This document shows, in pieces, positions 8,543 to 17,664 of a stretch of 64,000 nt of DNA. The notes below the pieces were generated by a model. That model saw only the letters and a program-made list of their open reading frames with translations, was not told where the DNA came from and did not search any database. Where the stretch lies: the NCBI GenBank assembly GCA_028871795.1, contig JAGWMG010000011.1:1-64000 (forward strand). The letters run 5' to 3'. The position numbers and the translations under genes are program-made. Origin of the DNA: Alphaproteobacteria bacterium (lineage in GTDB: Bacteria > Pseudomonadota > Alphaproteobacteria > Micropepsales > Micropepsaceae). Numbering within the stretch: the first letter of the stretch is position 1; each line of letters opens with the position of its first letter.

Positions 8543-9121
8543 ATGGATGCCGCGGACCGCCAAACCTCGATCGGCCACAACTCTATCCGAGTCGAGATTG
8601 TGACCACAATGGAGCAGCTGCAGCACGCCTACACCATCCGGGCCATCTGCTTCATGGAGGAGAACGGCGTCACCGCGGGACAATCTTTCGACGGCAACGA
8701 CCTTCAGGCGACGCATGTCGTCATCTATGCCGGCGAGGAACCGATCGGCGCCTTGCGCATCCGCTGGTTCAAGGATTTCGCGGAGATCGAACGCACCGCC
8801 TTCCGCAAGGCCTATCGCAATCCGCGCCATCTCAAGACCACGGCGGAATTCGTCTTCCGGCACATCGCGCGCAAGGGCTACTCCCGTGTGGTCACGCATG
8901 CGACGCCCGTCTACGCCCGTCTGTGGCAACGCCTGCTCGGCTTCAAGCCGGTCGCAGACAAATCACCGGTGCTTTTTGTCGGTCATGCCGAGCCTTACGT
9001 CGAATTGATCAGGGAACTCGAAGTGCCGGAAAACGCCATCACGCTCGCAACCGATCCGACGATCATGTTCAGGACGGAGGGCGCGTGGGACTTCGTCTCG
9101 AAATACGAGGCTCGTTCCTAG
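8543..9121 (+). CDS. GNAT-fold acyltransferase
   Basis: A 192-residue protein with a GNAT/autoinducer-synthase-like core: an N-terminal strand (VEIVTTMEQLQHAYTIRAIC), IGALRIRWF as strand 4, and FVFRHIARKGYSRVVTHATP where the acyl donor would bind. It lacks a clear RxxGxG/A loop, so it resembles N-acyl amino acid synthase-like proteins more than classic acetyltransferases. The N-terminus carries SIGHNS, a short tag seen at the start of various alphaproteobacterial proteins. Substrate unknown. AGGGGA precedes the ATG. A short gene follows 31 bases downstream. Confidence 0.7.
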   Translation: MDAADRQTSIGHNSIRVEIVTTMEQLQHAYTIRAICFMEENGVTAGQSFDGNDLQATHVVIYAGEEPIGALRIRWFKDFAEIERTAFRKAYRNPRHLKTTAEFVFRHIARKGYSRVVTHATPVYARLWQRLLGFKPVADKSPVLFVGHAEPYVELIRELEVPENAITLATDPTIMFRTEGAWDFVSKYEARS

Positions 9122-9152
9122 AAAGGTTCCTGTTCGCTGGAGGGGGTGTGCC

Positions 9153-9413
9153 ATGCAGGACTACTACGACTACGTGAAGCAGGTGACCGCCATCAACACC
9201 GAGGCCGTGCGGCGGCTTGTCGATTGCGAGGATACGAATAGTCTCGAACTCGCGGAACTGTTCGAGGGCATTGCCAACCTCTACCTCGACATTTCGGACG
9301 ACATCCGCGAGCGCTTCATTTCTCTGCGGGCAGACGCGCGTACTCCGCCGGTCCGGCAAGCAACTGCGCCATTGTCTGTGATAAGGAATCCCGAGGAAGC
9401 GCGCGGAGGTTGA
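9153..9413 (+). CDS. Small hypothetical protein downstream of the GNAT gene
   Basis: 86 residues with a strong ribosome site (GGAGGGGG) before ATG 9153, which supports a real gene. The acidic, helical body (YYDYVKQVTAINTEAVRRLV, LAELFEGIANLYLDISDDIR) matches no family I recognise. It probably shares a transcript with the GNAT gene. Its last 98 bases overlap the 3' end of the convergent LysR gene, so the C-terminal tail may be less constrained. Confidence 0.6.
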   Translation: MQDYYDYVKQVTAINTEAVRRLVDCEDTNSLELAELFEGIANLYLDISDDIRERFISLRADARTPPVRQATAPLSVIRNPEEARGG

Positions 9414-10368
9414 GATCCGGCCCGAACCAGGGATTGGCGGGACTGAAGACGGCGGCGAGCCAGTCGTAGACCAGCTTAACCGGGCGCGCCATCAACCGCT
9501 CCGATAACGCGATGACGTGGATCGGAACCATCACATGAACGTCGAGTTCGAGAGGAACCAGCAACGGGTCGGCCAGGGCGTAATTGCCGAGCAGGCCGAT
9601 CCCGAGCCCCGATTTCACCAGCAGCCCGTAGGCAAACGAATTGTCGCAGTAATGCGCGACGACTCCGCGCGACACCGCCGAGCGCCAATTGGCCCAAATG
9701 CTGGTGTGCGCGGAATAGTATTCGCTGTCGATGAAGAAATGCGACTCGAGATTCCTCCGCAAGGGGATGCCGAAGCGGTTGATGTAGGCATTGGTGGCGA
9801 CTGGAATGAAATGCAGGTGCCCCAGCGGGCGTGAGGTGATGCCGGCCTGGTTTGCCGGCGCGAAACCGATCATCACGTCGGTCTGATTGTCGCGGAAGCT
9901 GGTGAGGTTGATCGGATTGCGGATGTGCAGTTGTATCTTGGGATAGCTTTCGTTGAACGGCACCAAGTTGGGGACGACGAACAGCCCGGCCAACGCTTCC
10001 GTGACACTCACCCGCACGAGCCCTTCGGCCTCTCGCGTCTCGGCCTGCATATCTTTGGAGATTTCAAACAGCTTTTCGTCGAGCGCCAGCAGCGACGCCG
10101 CCAGTTCCTTGCCTTTTTCCGTCAGCTTGATGCCGCTTTGCGTCGGCACCACGAGCTGCGAGCCGATGACATCCTGCAGCCGCTTGACCTGCCGGCTCAC
10201 GGTCGGCTGGCTCAGGTTCAGCTCTTCGGCGGCGCGATTGAAGGATTTGGCCTTGGCGACGGCCAGGAACACCCGCAGTTCGCCCCAGAAGGGGCCGCTC
10301 AGGACGCGGGGATCGTCAAGCGGCGAACGATTGAGATTCTTCTGCGAACGCTCGAATGGCTCCGTCAT
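9316..10368 (-). CDS. LysR-family transcriptional regulator
   Basis: A 350-residue LysR regulator. The winged HTH lies at about residues 28-90 (FWGELRVFLAVAKAKSFNRA, AEELNLSQPTVSRQVKRLQD) and the substrate-binding domain at about 115-310. It has an unusually long N-terminal lead of some 28 residues before the HTH and a C-terminal tail beyond the usual 300. It diverges from rquA across 353 bases that contain a T-N11-A-type box at 10513-10529. Control of rquA is plausible but inferred. The effector is unknown. Confidence 0.9.
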   Translation of the reverse strand: MTEPFERSQKNLNRSPLDDPRVLSGPFWGELRVFLAVAKAKSFNRAAEELNLSQPTVSRQVKRLQDVIGSQLVVPTQSGIKLTEKGKELAASLLALDEKLFEISKDMQAETREAEGLVRVSVTEALAGLFVVPNLVPFNESYPKIQLHIRNPINLTSFRDNQTDVMIGFAPANQAGITSRPLGHLHFIPVATNAYINRFGIPLRRNLESHFFIDSEYYSAHTSIWANWRSAVSRGVVAHYCDNSFAYGLLVKSGLGIGLLGNYALADPLLVPLELDVHVMVPIHVIALSERLMARPVKLVYDWLAAVFSPANPWFGPDLNLRALPRDSLSQTMAQLLAGPAEYARLPAEK

Positions 10369-10512
10369 TTTCGTTTCCCGGGAAGCAAAGCGTCAGCGAC
10401 CGCTCAAAAAAACTCACCGACATCGGCGCCGAAGGTCTCGAATTGTTTGAAAAGCCCGCCAACAGGATAACAAACCGGTAAAATACTACAATGGTTCCGA
10501 ATCACGACGGGC

Positions 10513-10529
10513 ATTGCGGTTGCGGTAAT
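10513..10529. promoter_or_regulatory. Candidate LysR box between the LysR gene and rquA
   Basis: ATT-N11-AAT (ATTGCGGTTGCGGTAAT) matches the T-N11-A form of LysR operators and is the only such match I noticed in the 353-base divergent gap. The rest of the gap has no gene and no clear FNR-type box. Confidence 0.35.
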
Positions 10530-10721
10530 GGGAGCGGTTCCCAACGCACGAGATATTCTCTTGAACAAAGCAGACTCCCCGCCTGGTAAAAATCCCGCTT
10601 TGGGCACGGCGCGAACGGCACGGGGATGGGCCGGACTGCTTGGATGCGAATCCGCCGCATTGCCTGGGACGGACGGACATGCATCCTGCCCGCGGGGCTT
10701 TATCAGCAAGCATTCCGCCGC

Positions 10722-11462
10722 ATGTTCCAGAGCCTAGATGAAATCGGCACCCAGCGACGCGCCGATGCAGATCCCCCGCGTGCCGACGAGGTCGGCATCC
10801 CGGATTATCTGCGCCGCCATTACTGGTGGGCCTATATCCATCCGCGGGGCGTCAAATTCTTCGACCGCCGCTGGATCGTCAACCTCATCCTGCTGGGCAA
10901 CTACCACCGGCTGCGCGACCGCGCCCTGGCGGAATTCGGCAGAGCGGCGTCCGGCAGCATCCTGCAGCTGGCTTGCGTATACGGCGATCTGACGGCGCAG
11001 CTGGAGAAGCGCGTTGCCGCCGGAAGTGGCAGGCTCGATGTCGTCGACGTGGTGCCGATCCAGCTGAGCAATCTGAGGAACAAGTTGCCGCTGGGCACGC
11101 GCGCGCGAATGCTGCGCATGGACGCCGCCGACCTCGGGCTGCCGGACGCAAGCTACGACCGGGCCATGCTGTTCTTCCTGTTGCACGAACTGCCGGCGAG
11201 CCACCGCGCCCGCACGCTCAGCGAGGCGTTTCGGGTGGTCAAGCCGGGCGGCAAGATCATGATCGTGGATTTTGCCAGGCCGCACTGGTGGAACCCGCTG
11301 TTCTACCTTTGCCGACCCCTGTTGGCATCGCTCGAGCCGTTTGCCCTCGATTTGTGGCGCGACGACATCGTCTCGCTGTTGCCACCTTCCTGGAAAAGCG
11401 CCAAATTCCGGCGGGAAACCTCGTTCGGGGGGTTCTTCCAGAAAGTGGTCGTCACACGCTGA
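10722..11462 (+). CDS. rquA: Rhodoquinone biosynthesis protein RquA
   Basis: 246 residues from ATG 10722, with in-frame upstream ATGs at 10644 and 10626 also possible. The protein has a class I methyltransferase fold but the RquA signature: IPDYLRRHYWWAYIHPRGVK, then FFDRRWIVNLILLGNYHRLR, the modified SAM motif LQLACVYGDLT, VVDVVPIQLSNLRNKLP, and LFFLLHELPASHRARTL. RquA converts ubiquinone to rhodoquinone by replacing a methoxy with an amino group, using SAM as amino donor. Rhodoquinone is the low-potential quinone for fumarate reduction under low oxygen. The gene stands alone and diverges from a LysR regulator. Confidence 0.88.
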   Translation: MFQSLDEIGTQRRADADPPRADEVGIPDYLRRHYWWAYIHPRGVKFFDRRWIVNLILLGNYHRLRDRALAEFGRAASGSILQLACVYGDLTAQLEKRVAAGSGRLDVVDVVPIQLSNLRNKLPLGTRARMLRMDAADLGLPDASYDRAMLFFLLHELPASHRARTLSEAFRVVKPGGKIMIVDFARPHWWNPLFYLCRPLLASLEPFALDLWRDDIVSLLPPSWKSAKFRRETSFGGFFQKVVVTR

Positions 11463-11553
11463 GACGGCGAATTCGTCTCACCGAGACGGATTTGTCGTGA
11501 AATTTCGTGTAAGGTGACGGCATGGCTCGTGTCGAGCCTGTAGGGAGGGAATA

Positions 11554-11862
11554 ATGCATCCGTTCTTCTTTGGCGCCATCCATCACGTGTTGCTGGTGGC
11601 GGTGTTTGCCTTTTTCGTGCTGTTCGCCGCCAGCAAGGCCGACGGCTTCGTCAAGATTCTCGGCAATGTGCTGGGCTATCTGCTTTTGATCGCCGCCGTG
11701 CTGATGATCCTGTGCGCTGCCATCGGACCGATGTTCGGCGGCCGGACGATGGGCTTCATAGGCACCATGCATCCTGGCTGGGGCTATCACATGATGCAGA
11801 GCGCTCCGCCGGCACAACCCGCAACCCCGGCGCAACCGGCAAAGCCCGCGCCCGGCAAGTAA
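11554..11862 (+). CDS. Small membrane protein of unknown function
   Basis: 102 residues with two predicted membrane helices (HHVLLVAVFAFFVLFAA and GYLLLIAAVLMILCAAI), then a Met/His/Gly-rich stretch (GGRTMGFIGTMHPGWGYHMM) and a Pro/Ala-rich tail. GGGAGG precedes the ATG. The Met/His cluster might bind metal, which is speculation. No family is recognised. Confidence 0.65.
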   Translation: MHPFFFGAIHHVLLVAVFAFFVLFAASKADGFVKILGNVLGYLLLIAAVLMILCAAIGPMFGGRTMGFIGTMHPGWGYHMMQSAPPAQPATPAQPAKPAPGK

Positions 11863-11956
11863 CCGCGACAGTCTTCAAGAGCGGAAGGCGCCGCGCCGCG
11901 GCAAGATGCCCGCGGCGACAGAGGAGTTGCGTCCGAAGCATCCCGCCGGAGACGCA

Positions 11957-13360
11957 TTACATCTGCATCGTCCAGCCTTCGACGCCCATCGCCGCCTGGC
12001 GCACCGCTTCCGACAGCGTGGGATGGGGATGGCAGGTGCGCGCGATGTCCTCCGACGACGCTCCGAATTCGATGGCGAGCGCCGCTTCGGCGATCATGGT
12101 TCCGGCCTCCGCGCCCAGGATATGCACGCCCAGCACGCGGTCGGTCTTGGCGTCGGTGAGGATTTTCACGAAGCCCTCCGTCGCCGCGATGGTCTTGGCG
12201 CGCGCGTTGGCGGTGAAGGGAAACTTGCCGGCCTTATAGGCAATGCCCGCCGCCTTCAATTCCTCTTCGGTCTTGCCCACCGTGGCGATTTCCGGTGCGG
12301 TATAGACCACCGCCGGAATCGCCTCGTAGTTCACATGCCCGGCGCGCCCGGCGATCCGCTCGGCGCAGGCCACCGCTTCGTCCTCGGCCTTGTGGGCGAG
12401 CATGGCGCCTTCGCGGCAGTCGCCGATGGCCCAGATGCCCGCAATATTGGTCTTGAAATGGGCGTCCGTCGCCACGCGTCCGCGCCCATCCAGCGCCACG
12501 CCCGCCTTGCCCAAGTCCAATCCGTCCGTATACGGACGCCGTCCGATGGCGACCAGCAGCACGTCGGTTTCCACGGTCTGCCGCTCGCCGCCCGCTGCCG
12601 CTTCCAGGCTGACGCGCAACGCCGCGTTCGTCTTCTCGACGCCCACCACCTTGGTCGAAAGCTGGAACTTCATGCCCTGCTTCTGCAAGATGCGCTGGAA
12701 CTGCTTGGCGATTTCGCCGTCGAGGCCGGGCGCGATGCGGGCGAGGAATTCCACCACCAGCACTTCGCTGCCCAGCCTTCGCCACACCGAGCCCAGTTCC
12801 AGTCCGATATAGCCGCCGCCCACGACCAGGAGACGCTTGGGCACCGCCTTCAGCGCCAGCGCGCCGGTGGAGGTGACGATGCGCTCCTCGTCGGCCGTCA
12901 CGCCGGGCAAGGGCATGACGTCGGAGCCGGTGGCGATGACGATGTTCTTCGTTTCCAGCGTGCGCAGCGCGCCGTCGGCGGCCTTGACTTCGACCTTGCC
13001 GGGGGCGGCGATCCGCGCCTCGCCGACGATGGCTTCGCACTTGTTCTTCTTGAGCAGGAACTCGACGCCTTTGGTGAGTTCGCCCACCACCTTGTCCTTG
13101 TGCGCCATCATGGCCGGCAGGTCGAGGCTCACCTCGGCCTTGATGCCGAGCTTGGCGAATTCCCTGCCCGCTTCCTCAAAACGCTCGCTTGTGTGGAGCA
13201 GTGCCTTGGAGGGAATGCAGCCGATATTCAGGCAGGTGCCGCCGAAACGGCCGCGCTTGTCGACGCAGGCGGTCTTGAGGCCGAGCTGGCCCAGCCTGAT
13301 CGCGGCGTTGTAGCCGCCGGGTCCACCGCCAAGGACAACGGCATCGAATTGGTCAGCCAT
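11957..13360 (-). CDS. lpdA: Dihydrolipoyl dehydrogenase (E3)
   Basis: A 467-residue flavoprotein disulfide reductase. FAD motif GGGPGGYNAAIRLGQLG is at the N-terminus, the redox-active pair is in GGTCLNIGCIPSK (about 41-53), the NAD motif VVGGGYIGLELG is near 178 and the C-terminal His-Glu dyad is in CHPHPTLSEAV. It reoxidises dihydrolipoamide of 2-oxoacid dehydrogenase complexes or the glycine cleavage system. No E1/E2 genes are adjacent, so its partner complex is not visible here. Confidence 0.97.
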   Translation of the reverse strand: MADQFDAVVLGGGPGGYNAAIRLGQLGLKTACVDKRGRFGGTCLNIGCIPSKALLHTSERFEEAGREFAKLGIKAEVSLDLPAMMAHKDKVVGELTKGVEFLLKKNKCEAIVGEARIAAPGKVEVKAADGALRTLETKNIVIATGSDVMPLPGVTADEERIVTSTGALALKAVPKRLLVVGGGYIGLELGSVWRRLGSEVLVVEFLARIAPGLDGEIAKQFQRILQKQGMKFQLSTKVVGVEKTNAALRVSLEAAAGGERQTVETDVLLVAIGRRPYTDGLDLGKAGVALDGRGRVATDAHFKTNIAGIWAIGDCREGAMLAHKAEDEAVACAERIAGRAGHVNYEAIPAVVYTAPEIATVGKTEEELKAAGIAYKAGKFPFTANARAKTIAATEGFVKILTDAKTDRVLGVHILGAEAGTMIAEAALAIEFGASSEDIARTCHPHPTLSEAVRQAAMGVEGWTMQM

Positions 13361-13440
13361 CTGTGTGGTCTTTCGTTCAGGGGAGCGGAAATTACTTATG
13401 TCGCCGGGAGCGGTGTTGCAATTCGCCCGGGCATATTTGT

Positions 13441-14892
13441 TTACGGGATGCGGCCGACTGGGGCGCCCTTGAGGCCGCTGACCCGATAAACCACATAACG
13501 GGCGACGGGAACGCCCCGCCGGCCCCTGTCGATGCGGGCGACTTCCACCACCTGGGCGAAATGCGCCCTAATGAGATCGCGGCGGTCGCGGCGTACTTCG
13601 CTGACATAAAGTGCGGGACGCGCATACAGCGCGGCGCTTGCCGCCGGCGCCTGCGGCCAGCGATAATCCTCGCCGATCTGCACGACCGGGCCTGGTCCGT
13701 AGAATGCGAACCAAGCGGTGGAGGCATAATCGGTGGTCAGAACGGCGCCGGCGTGCGCGGACAGTTTCAGCGTCTCGACCTTGGCGGCGACCTCTGGAAA
13801 GCCGACCGCCAGCAACCGCGCCAGAGGATCCTTGCGTCCCATCGGCACCATTCCGGCGAGCGCCTGGACATAGGCTGCGGCGAGCAGCATGGCGGCGACC
13901 GGAACAGCCAATCGCTTCGACCAGCGGATCACGAAGGCGCTCTGCCGATCGGCCTGTTGCCAGGCTAGTGCCGCCGCCACGCTCAACAGCGGATAAAGAA
14001 AGCAAGGCCAATTGCCCTGCACGCGGGCGTGCAGGGCGTGGTAGGCGAAGTAGGCGACGACGGGCCACAGCAGCGCCGCGATCAGAAACCGGCGTTCGCC
14101 GTGCGCGCGGGTGGCGCCGGCAAGCCCCGCAACGCCGAGAAACAGAATGAATGGCGTGGCCAGCACCGCCTGCGCGCCCAGAAACTCGAACAAATAGCGT
14201 AGCGTGAACGCCTCGCCCTCGATGCGTCCGAACTGCAAGGCGAACGTCGCCCAGCCATGCGTGTGGTTCCACCAAAGATTGGGTGCAAACAGAATCATCG
14301 CCAGCACGCCGCCAAGAGTGGGCCACGGCGAGAGCAGCCAGCGGCGCATCGGCGGACTTGTGGCCAGCCAAATCACAGCGCCCACGCCGAGAAAAAACGC
14401 GGAATATTTCGAAAGCAGCCCGAGCCCCGCGGCGATCCCCGCTGCCAGCCACCAGCGTCCGTCCTGGGTTTCGGCGACTTTCGCCAAACACCAGCAGAAT
14501 GCCGCCGCAGTGACGATGGAGGGCGCATCCGGGGTCGCCGCCAGCATCTCCACGGAAATCATCAGCGTAAGATTGAAGAGAAGGCAGGCGATGGCGCCGG
14601 TCTTCTCGTCGCGGCCCAGGATCGCGCCCGTACGCCAGACAAACCAGCCGGCGACGAACGACAGCAGAATGCCGCCGATCCGCACCCCGAAAGGCGTGGC
14701 GCCGAACAGGAGCGTGCCGGCGCGGATGACGAAGGCGATGGCGGGGGGATGATCGAAATATCCCGCCGCCAGATGGCGCGACCACAGCCAGTAATAGGCT
14801 TCGTCGGCCGACAGCGGCAGCAATGCGCCTGCCAGGAGCCGAAGCGCACTAAGAATCGTCAGCGCGGCGACAAGCTGCGCGTCGCGTTTCAT
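13441..14892 (-). CDS. GT39/ArnT-like membrane glycosyltransferase
   Basis: A 483-residue polytopic protein. The first periplasmic loop carries LSADEAYYWLWSRHLAAGYF and DHPP, the acidic-aromatic signature of GT39/PMT_2 enzymes, followed by about a dozen membrane helices and a soluble C-terminal domain. Such enzymes move a sugar from an undecaprenyl carrier to a lipid or protein in the periplasm. The ATG at 14892 overlaps the stop of the upstream GT2-GtrA gene by 4 bases, so the two are translated together. That gene could make the lipid-linked donor. Confidence 0.85.
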   Translation of the reverse strand: MKRDAQLVAALTILSALRLLAGALLPLSADEAYYWLWSRHLAAGYFDHPPAIAFVIRAGTLLFGATPFGVRIGGILLSFVAGWFVWRTGAILGRDEKTGAIACLLFNLTLMISVEMLAATPDAPSIVTAAAFCWCLAKVAETQDGRWWLAAGIAAGLGLLSKYSAFFLGVGAVIWLATSPPMRRWLLSPWPTLGGVLAMILFAPNLWWNHTHGWATFALQFGRIEGEAFTLRYLFEFLGAQAVLATPFILFLGVAGLAGATRAHGERRFLIAALLWPVVAYFAYHALHARVQGNWPCFLYPLLSVAAALAWQQADRQSAFVIRWSKRLAVPVAAMLLAAAYVQALAGMVPMGRKDPLARLLAVGFPEVAAKVETLKLSAHAGAVLTTDYASTAWFAFYGPGPVVQIGEDYRWPQAPAASAALYARPALYVSEVRRDRRDLIRAHFAQVVEVARIDRGRRGVPVARYVVYRVSGLKGAPVGRIP

Positions 14893-16040
14893 CGCGTGCG
14901 CCAGATGAACATGCTCGACATGGCGTAATTCCACAGCACGCCCATGACGGCTCCGTTCAATCCGGCGAGCCACCATACTTCGCCCTGGCGGTAGAATAAC
15001 CAGGACGCCAAGCCGACATTGGTGACTGCGCCGATCGTTCCGATCAGGCAGAACCCGACGAAGCCGAGCAGCATTCTCCAGCCGCGCAGCCGCCGGTCGC
15101 GGTAGGTTAGGCTGTTGTTGAGCAGAAAGTTGCTGGTCATGGCGAAGAACGTGGCCACGCTCTGGGCAAGAGTGAAAGACGCCTGACCCGGCCACACAAG
15201 CATTGCGGCTTTGAGCACGCCCAGATTCACCGCTATGCCGCTGGCGCCGACGATGGCGAAGAAGATGAACCGCGGCTCGACCAGGCCGTTCGACAGCTTG
15301 GCCAGCAGAAGGCCGAGGAACTCCAGTCCGATCTGGGCATTGAATTTGCTTTCGCCGTCGTGGCGGCTCCGGAACACGAAAGGCTGTTCGTCGACGCGCA
15401 AGCCGCCGCCGACGGTGGCGATGTCGAGCAGGATCTTGAAGCCCGCGGGCGACAGCCGCCCGGCGATGGCATCGAAGCTGTCCCGCCGCATCATAAAGAA
15501 GCCGCTCATCGGATCGCTGAGCGAGGTCCCGAGGATGCGCTGCGTCAGACGCGTCGCCAAGCGGCTGATCCTGCCGCGTCCCCCACTGAAGGACTGGGCG
15601 CTGCCGCCCTCCACATAGCGGCTGGCGGCGACGAGATCGCACGCGCCCGCTTGCAGCTTCGCCAGCATCTGCGGCAGGATGCGTTCGTCGTGCTGCAGAT
15701 CGGCGTCCATCACCGCGACGTAGGCTGCGCTCGAGGACAGCATGCCTTCGATGCAGGCGCCCGCCAGCCCGCGGCGGCCGACGCGGCGCAGACAGCGCAC
15801 GCGCGGATCGCCCACTGCGATGGCCTTCACCGCGTCGGCGGTGCCGTCGGGAGAATTGTCGTCGACGAAGATTGCTTCCCAGGCGACGCCCGCCAGCGTG
15901 TGGTCCAAGCGCTTGATGAGTTCGGCGACATTGCCGCGCTCCTTGAAGGTCGGGATGACGACGGAAAGTTCCACAGCCCTCGCCAGGGCGGGCGCGGCTT
16001 CGGTTTTTGCATCGGCGGCGGAACGCATCACGGGCTCCAT
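14889..16040 (-). CDS. Polyprenyl-phosphate glycosyltransferase fused to GtrA
   Basis: 383 residues. The N-terminal GT2 domain (about 25-250) is DPM1-like: LSVVIPTFKERGNVAELIKR, FVDDNSPDGT, and VMDADLQHDERILP with DxD. The C-terminal part (about 260-383) has four membrane helices of GtrA type (FAIVGASGIAVNLGVLKAAM, TSNFLLNNSLTYRDRR). The family loads a sugar onto undecaprenyl phosphate and helps present it across the membrane. Overlap with the GT39 gene downstream supports a donor and transferase pair. Confidence 0.9.
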   Translation of the reverse strand: MEPVMRSAADAKTEAAPALARAVELSVVIPTFKERGNVAELIKRLDHTLAGVAWEAIFVDDNSPDGTADAVKAIAVGDPRVRCLRRVGRRGLAGACIEGMLSSSAAYVAVMDADLQHDERILPQMLAKLQAGACDLVAASRYVEGGSAQSFSGGRGRISRLATRLTQRILGTSLSDPMSGFFMMRRDSFDAIAGRLSPAGFKILLDIATVGGGLRVDEQPFVFRSRHDGESKFNAQIGLEFLGLLLAKLSNGLVEPRFIFFAIVGASGIAVNLGVLKAAMLVWPGQASFTLAQSVATFFAMTSNFLLNNSLTYRDRRLRGWRMLLGFVGFCLIGTIGAVTNVGLASWLFYRQGEVWWLAGLNGAVMGVLWNYAMSSMFIWRTR

Positions 16041-16262
16041 AAAGCGGCGCTTTGGTGACCGCAGCGGCCGCTCCCGTCAAGTGGCGGCGGACCGCAGTCC
16101 CGATATTGCCTGTTTCTCCAAGGAAAAAACAATCATATCAAGCGATTATCTCGGCCGTGGGAACCCTTGGGTTTTGCTTGCCGTGGAGCGGCGGCAAGGG
16201 TTTATGATGCTGTCCGCAAGCGTTCGTATGAGTCACTTCTCAAATCGCAAGCGAGGGATGTG

Positions 16263-17432
16263 ATGGCTTCGATTACGGACTCTGTCATCGAAACGCGCTG
16301 GCTGGCAGCCTTGTCGCGCCTGGAATTCGGCGCCCTCGATTTCGTGGCGCCCGACGGGGAGGTTCACACCGCGACGGGGCGCAAACCCGGTCCGCAGGCG
16401 CGATTTGCGATCCACGATTGGAACGTCTTGAGCCGCATCATGGCGCGCGGCGACGTGGCGCTGGGCGAAGAATACATCGCCGGCGCCTGGGACACCGACG
16501 ACATCGAGAAACTGGTGACGCTGTTCCTGATGAACATGGAGGCGTTCGAGAACTACGCGCACGGCAACCTCCTGACCCGTCTGGCCCTTACCATCCAGGA
16601 CCGTTTCGTGCGGCGCAATTCGCTCGCCGGCAGCCGGCGCAACATCGAAGCCCATTACGATGTCGGCAACGATTTCTACAGGCTGTGGCTGGACAAGAGC
16701 ATGACCTATTCCTCCGCCCTGTTCGGCGGCATCGCCAAGAACCTGGAGGAAGCGCAAAGCAACAAGTACGAACGCATCCTGGGCAAATTCCTCAAGCCCT
16801 GCTCCTCCGTGCTCGACATCGGCTGCGGCTGGGGCGGCTTTGCCGAACGCGCGGCGGCCTGCGGCCATCGTGTCACCGGGTTGACGATTTCGCCCTCGCA
16901 ATACCGCTTCGCCCGCGAACGGCTGAAGGGCGCCGCCGAGATCCTGCTCGAGGACTACCGCAAGGCGCGCGGCCTTTTCGACATGATCGTTTCCATCGAG
17001 ATGTTCGAAGCCGTGGGCGAACAGTACTGGCCGCAATATTTCCGCACCGTGGCCGAACGGCTCAAGAGCGGCGGGCGCGCGGTGATCCAGACCATCACCG
17101 TGCGCGACGAGCTGTTCGCGCGCTACCGCCTGCGCACCGATTTCATCCGCCATTACGTTTTCCCCGGGGGTATGCTGCCGTCGCTGCAACGTTTCCGCGA
17201 GGAAGCGGAGCGCGCCGGCCTGAAAGTCGTGGACCATTTTTCCTTCGGCAAGGATTACGCCAAGACCTTGCGCGAATGGTCGGCGCGCATGCGCGCCAGC
17301 AGCGAAGATGTCTTGGCCCTCGGCCATGACGAACGATTCATGCGCAACTGGCAGTACTATCTCGGCATCTGCGCGGCGGCATTCAGCGTCAAACGAACGG
17401 ACGTGGTGCAAGTCGAGCTGGTGAACGCCTAG
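16263..17432 (+). CDS. Cyclopropane-fatty-acyl-phospholipid synthase family
   Basis: 389 residues from ATG 16263, chosen because AGGGA lies 7-10 bases upstream and it begins the conserved part. The N-terminal lipid-binding part has ARGDVALGEEYIAGAWDTDD. The SAM motif VLDIGCGWGGFAERAA lies near 183, with GLTISPSQYRFARERL and SIEMFEAVGEQYWPQYF typical of Cfa synthases. It would add a methylene bridge (or methyl group) to unsaturated phospholipid acyl chains at the inner membrane. It stands alone between the GT operon and the polytopic protein genes. Confidence 0.9.
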   Translation: MASITDSVIETRWLAALSRLEFGALDFVAPDGEVHTATGRKPGPQARFAIHDWNVLSRIMARGDVALGEEYIAGAWDTDDIEKLVTLFLMNMEAFENYAHGNLLTRLALTIQDRFVRRNSLAGSRRNIEAHYDVGNDFYRLWLDKSMTYSSALFGGIAKNLEEAQSNKYERILGKFLKPCSSVLDIGCGWGGFAERAAACGHRVTGLTISPSQYRFARERLKGAAEILLEDYRKARGLFDMIVSIEMFEAVGEQYWPQYFRTVAERLKSGGRAVIQTITVRDELFARYRLRTDFIRHYVFPGGMLPSLQRFREEAERAGLKVVDHFSFGKDYAKTLREWSARMRASSEDVLALGHDERFMRNWQYYLGICAAAFSVKRTDVVQVELVNA

Positions 17433-17664
17433 AAACGGCGGCGGCGTTTCATCCCCCGGCCGCTTGCACGGCGGCAGTTCTGTTCTTTATATGCAATCGA
17501 ATCACGATTGCACCGCATGCGGAACGGGGAAGCCGTCAATTCTTGATCCTGTCGAATGCCCTTCGTGCTCCGGTTGTTTGTTGTTGGCGCTGCTGCGCCA
17601 ATCCGCCCGCTGGAGCGCGCCGGTAGTGAGTCCTAGACGGCGATGATTGGAGCACCTTTCGGTA

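Noticed and set aside
8543-9121. GNAT protein as the missing PseH
   Set aside because: It is 40 kb from the pse genes, lacks the usual acetyl-CoA loop and looks more like acyl-amino-acid synthase proteins.
13441-16080. Single 879-codon minus frame joining two glycosyltransferases
   Set aside because: The upstream half is the wrong frame of the GT2-GtrA gene. The real GT39-like start is ATG 14892.
17464-17646. 60-codon frame with several CxxC pairs before the membrane protein operon
   Set aside because: No ribosome site, no known zinc-protein pattern beyond the cysteines, and composition unlike its neighbours.
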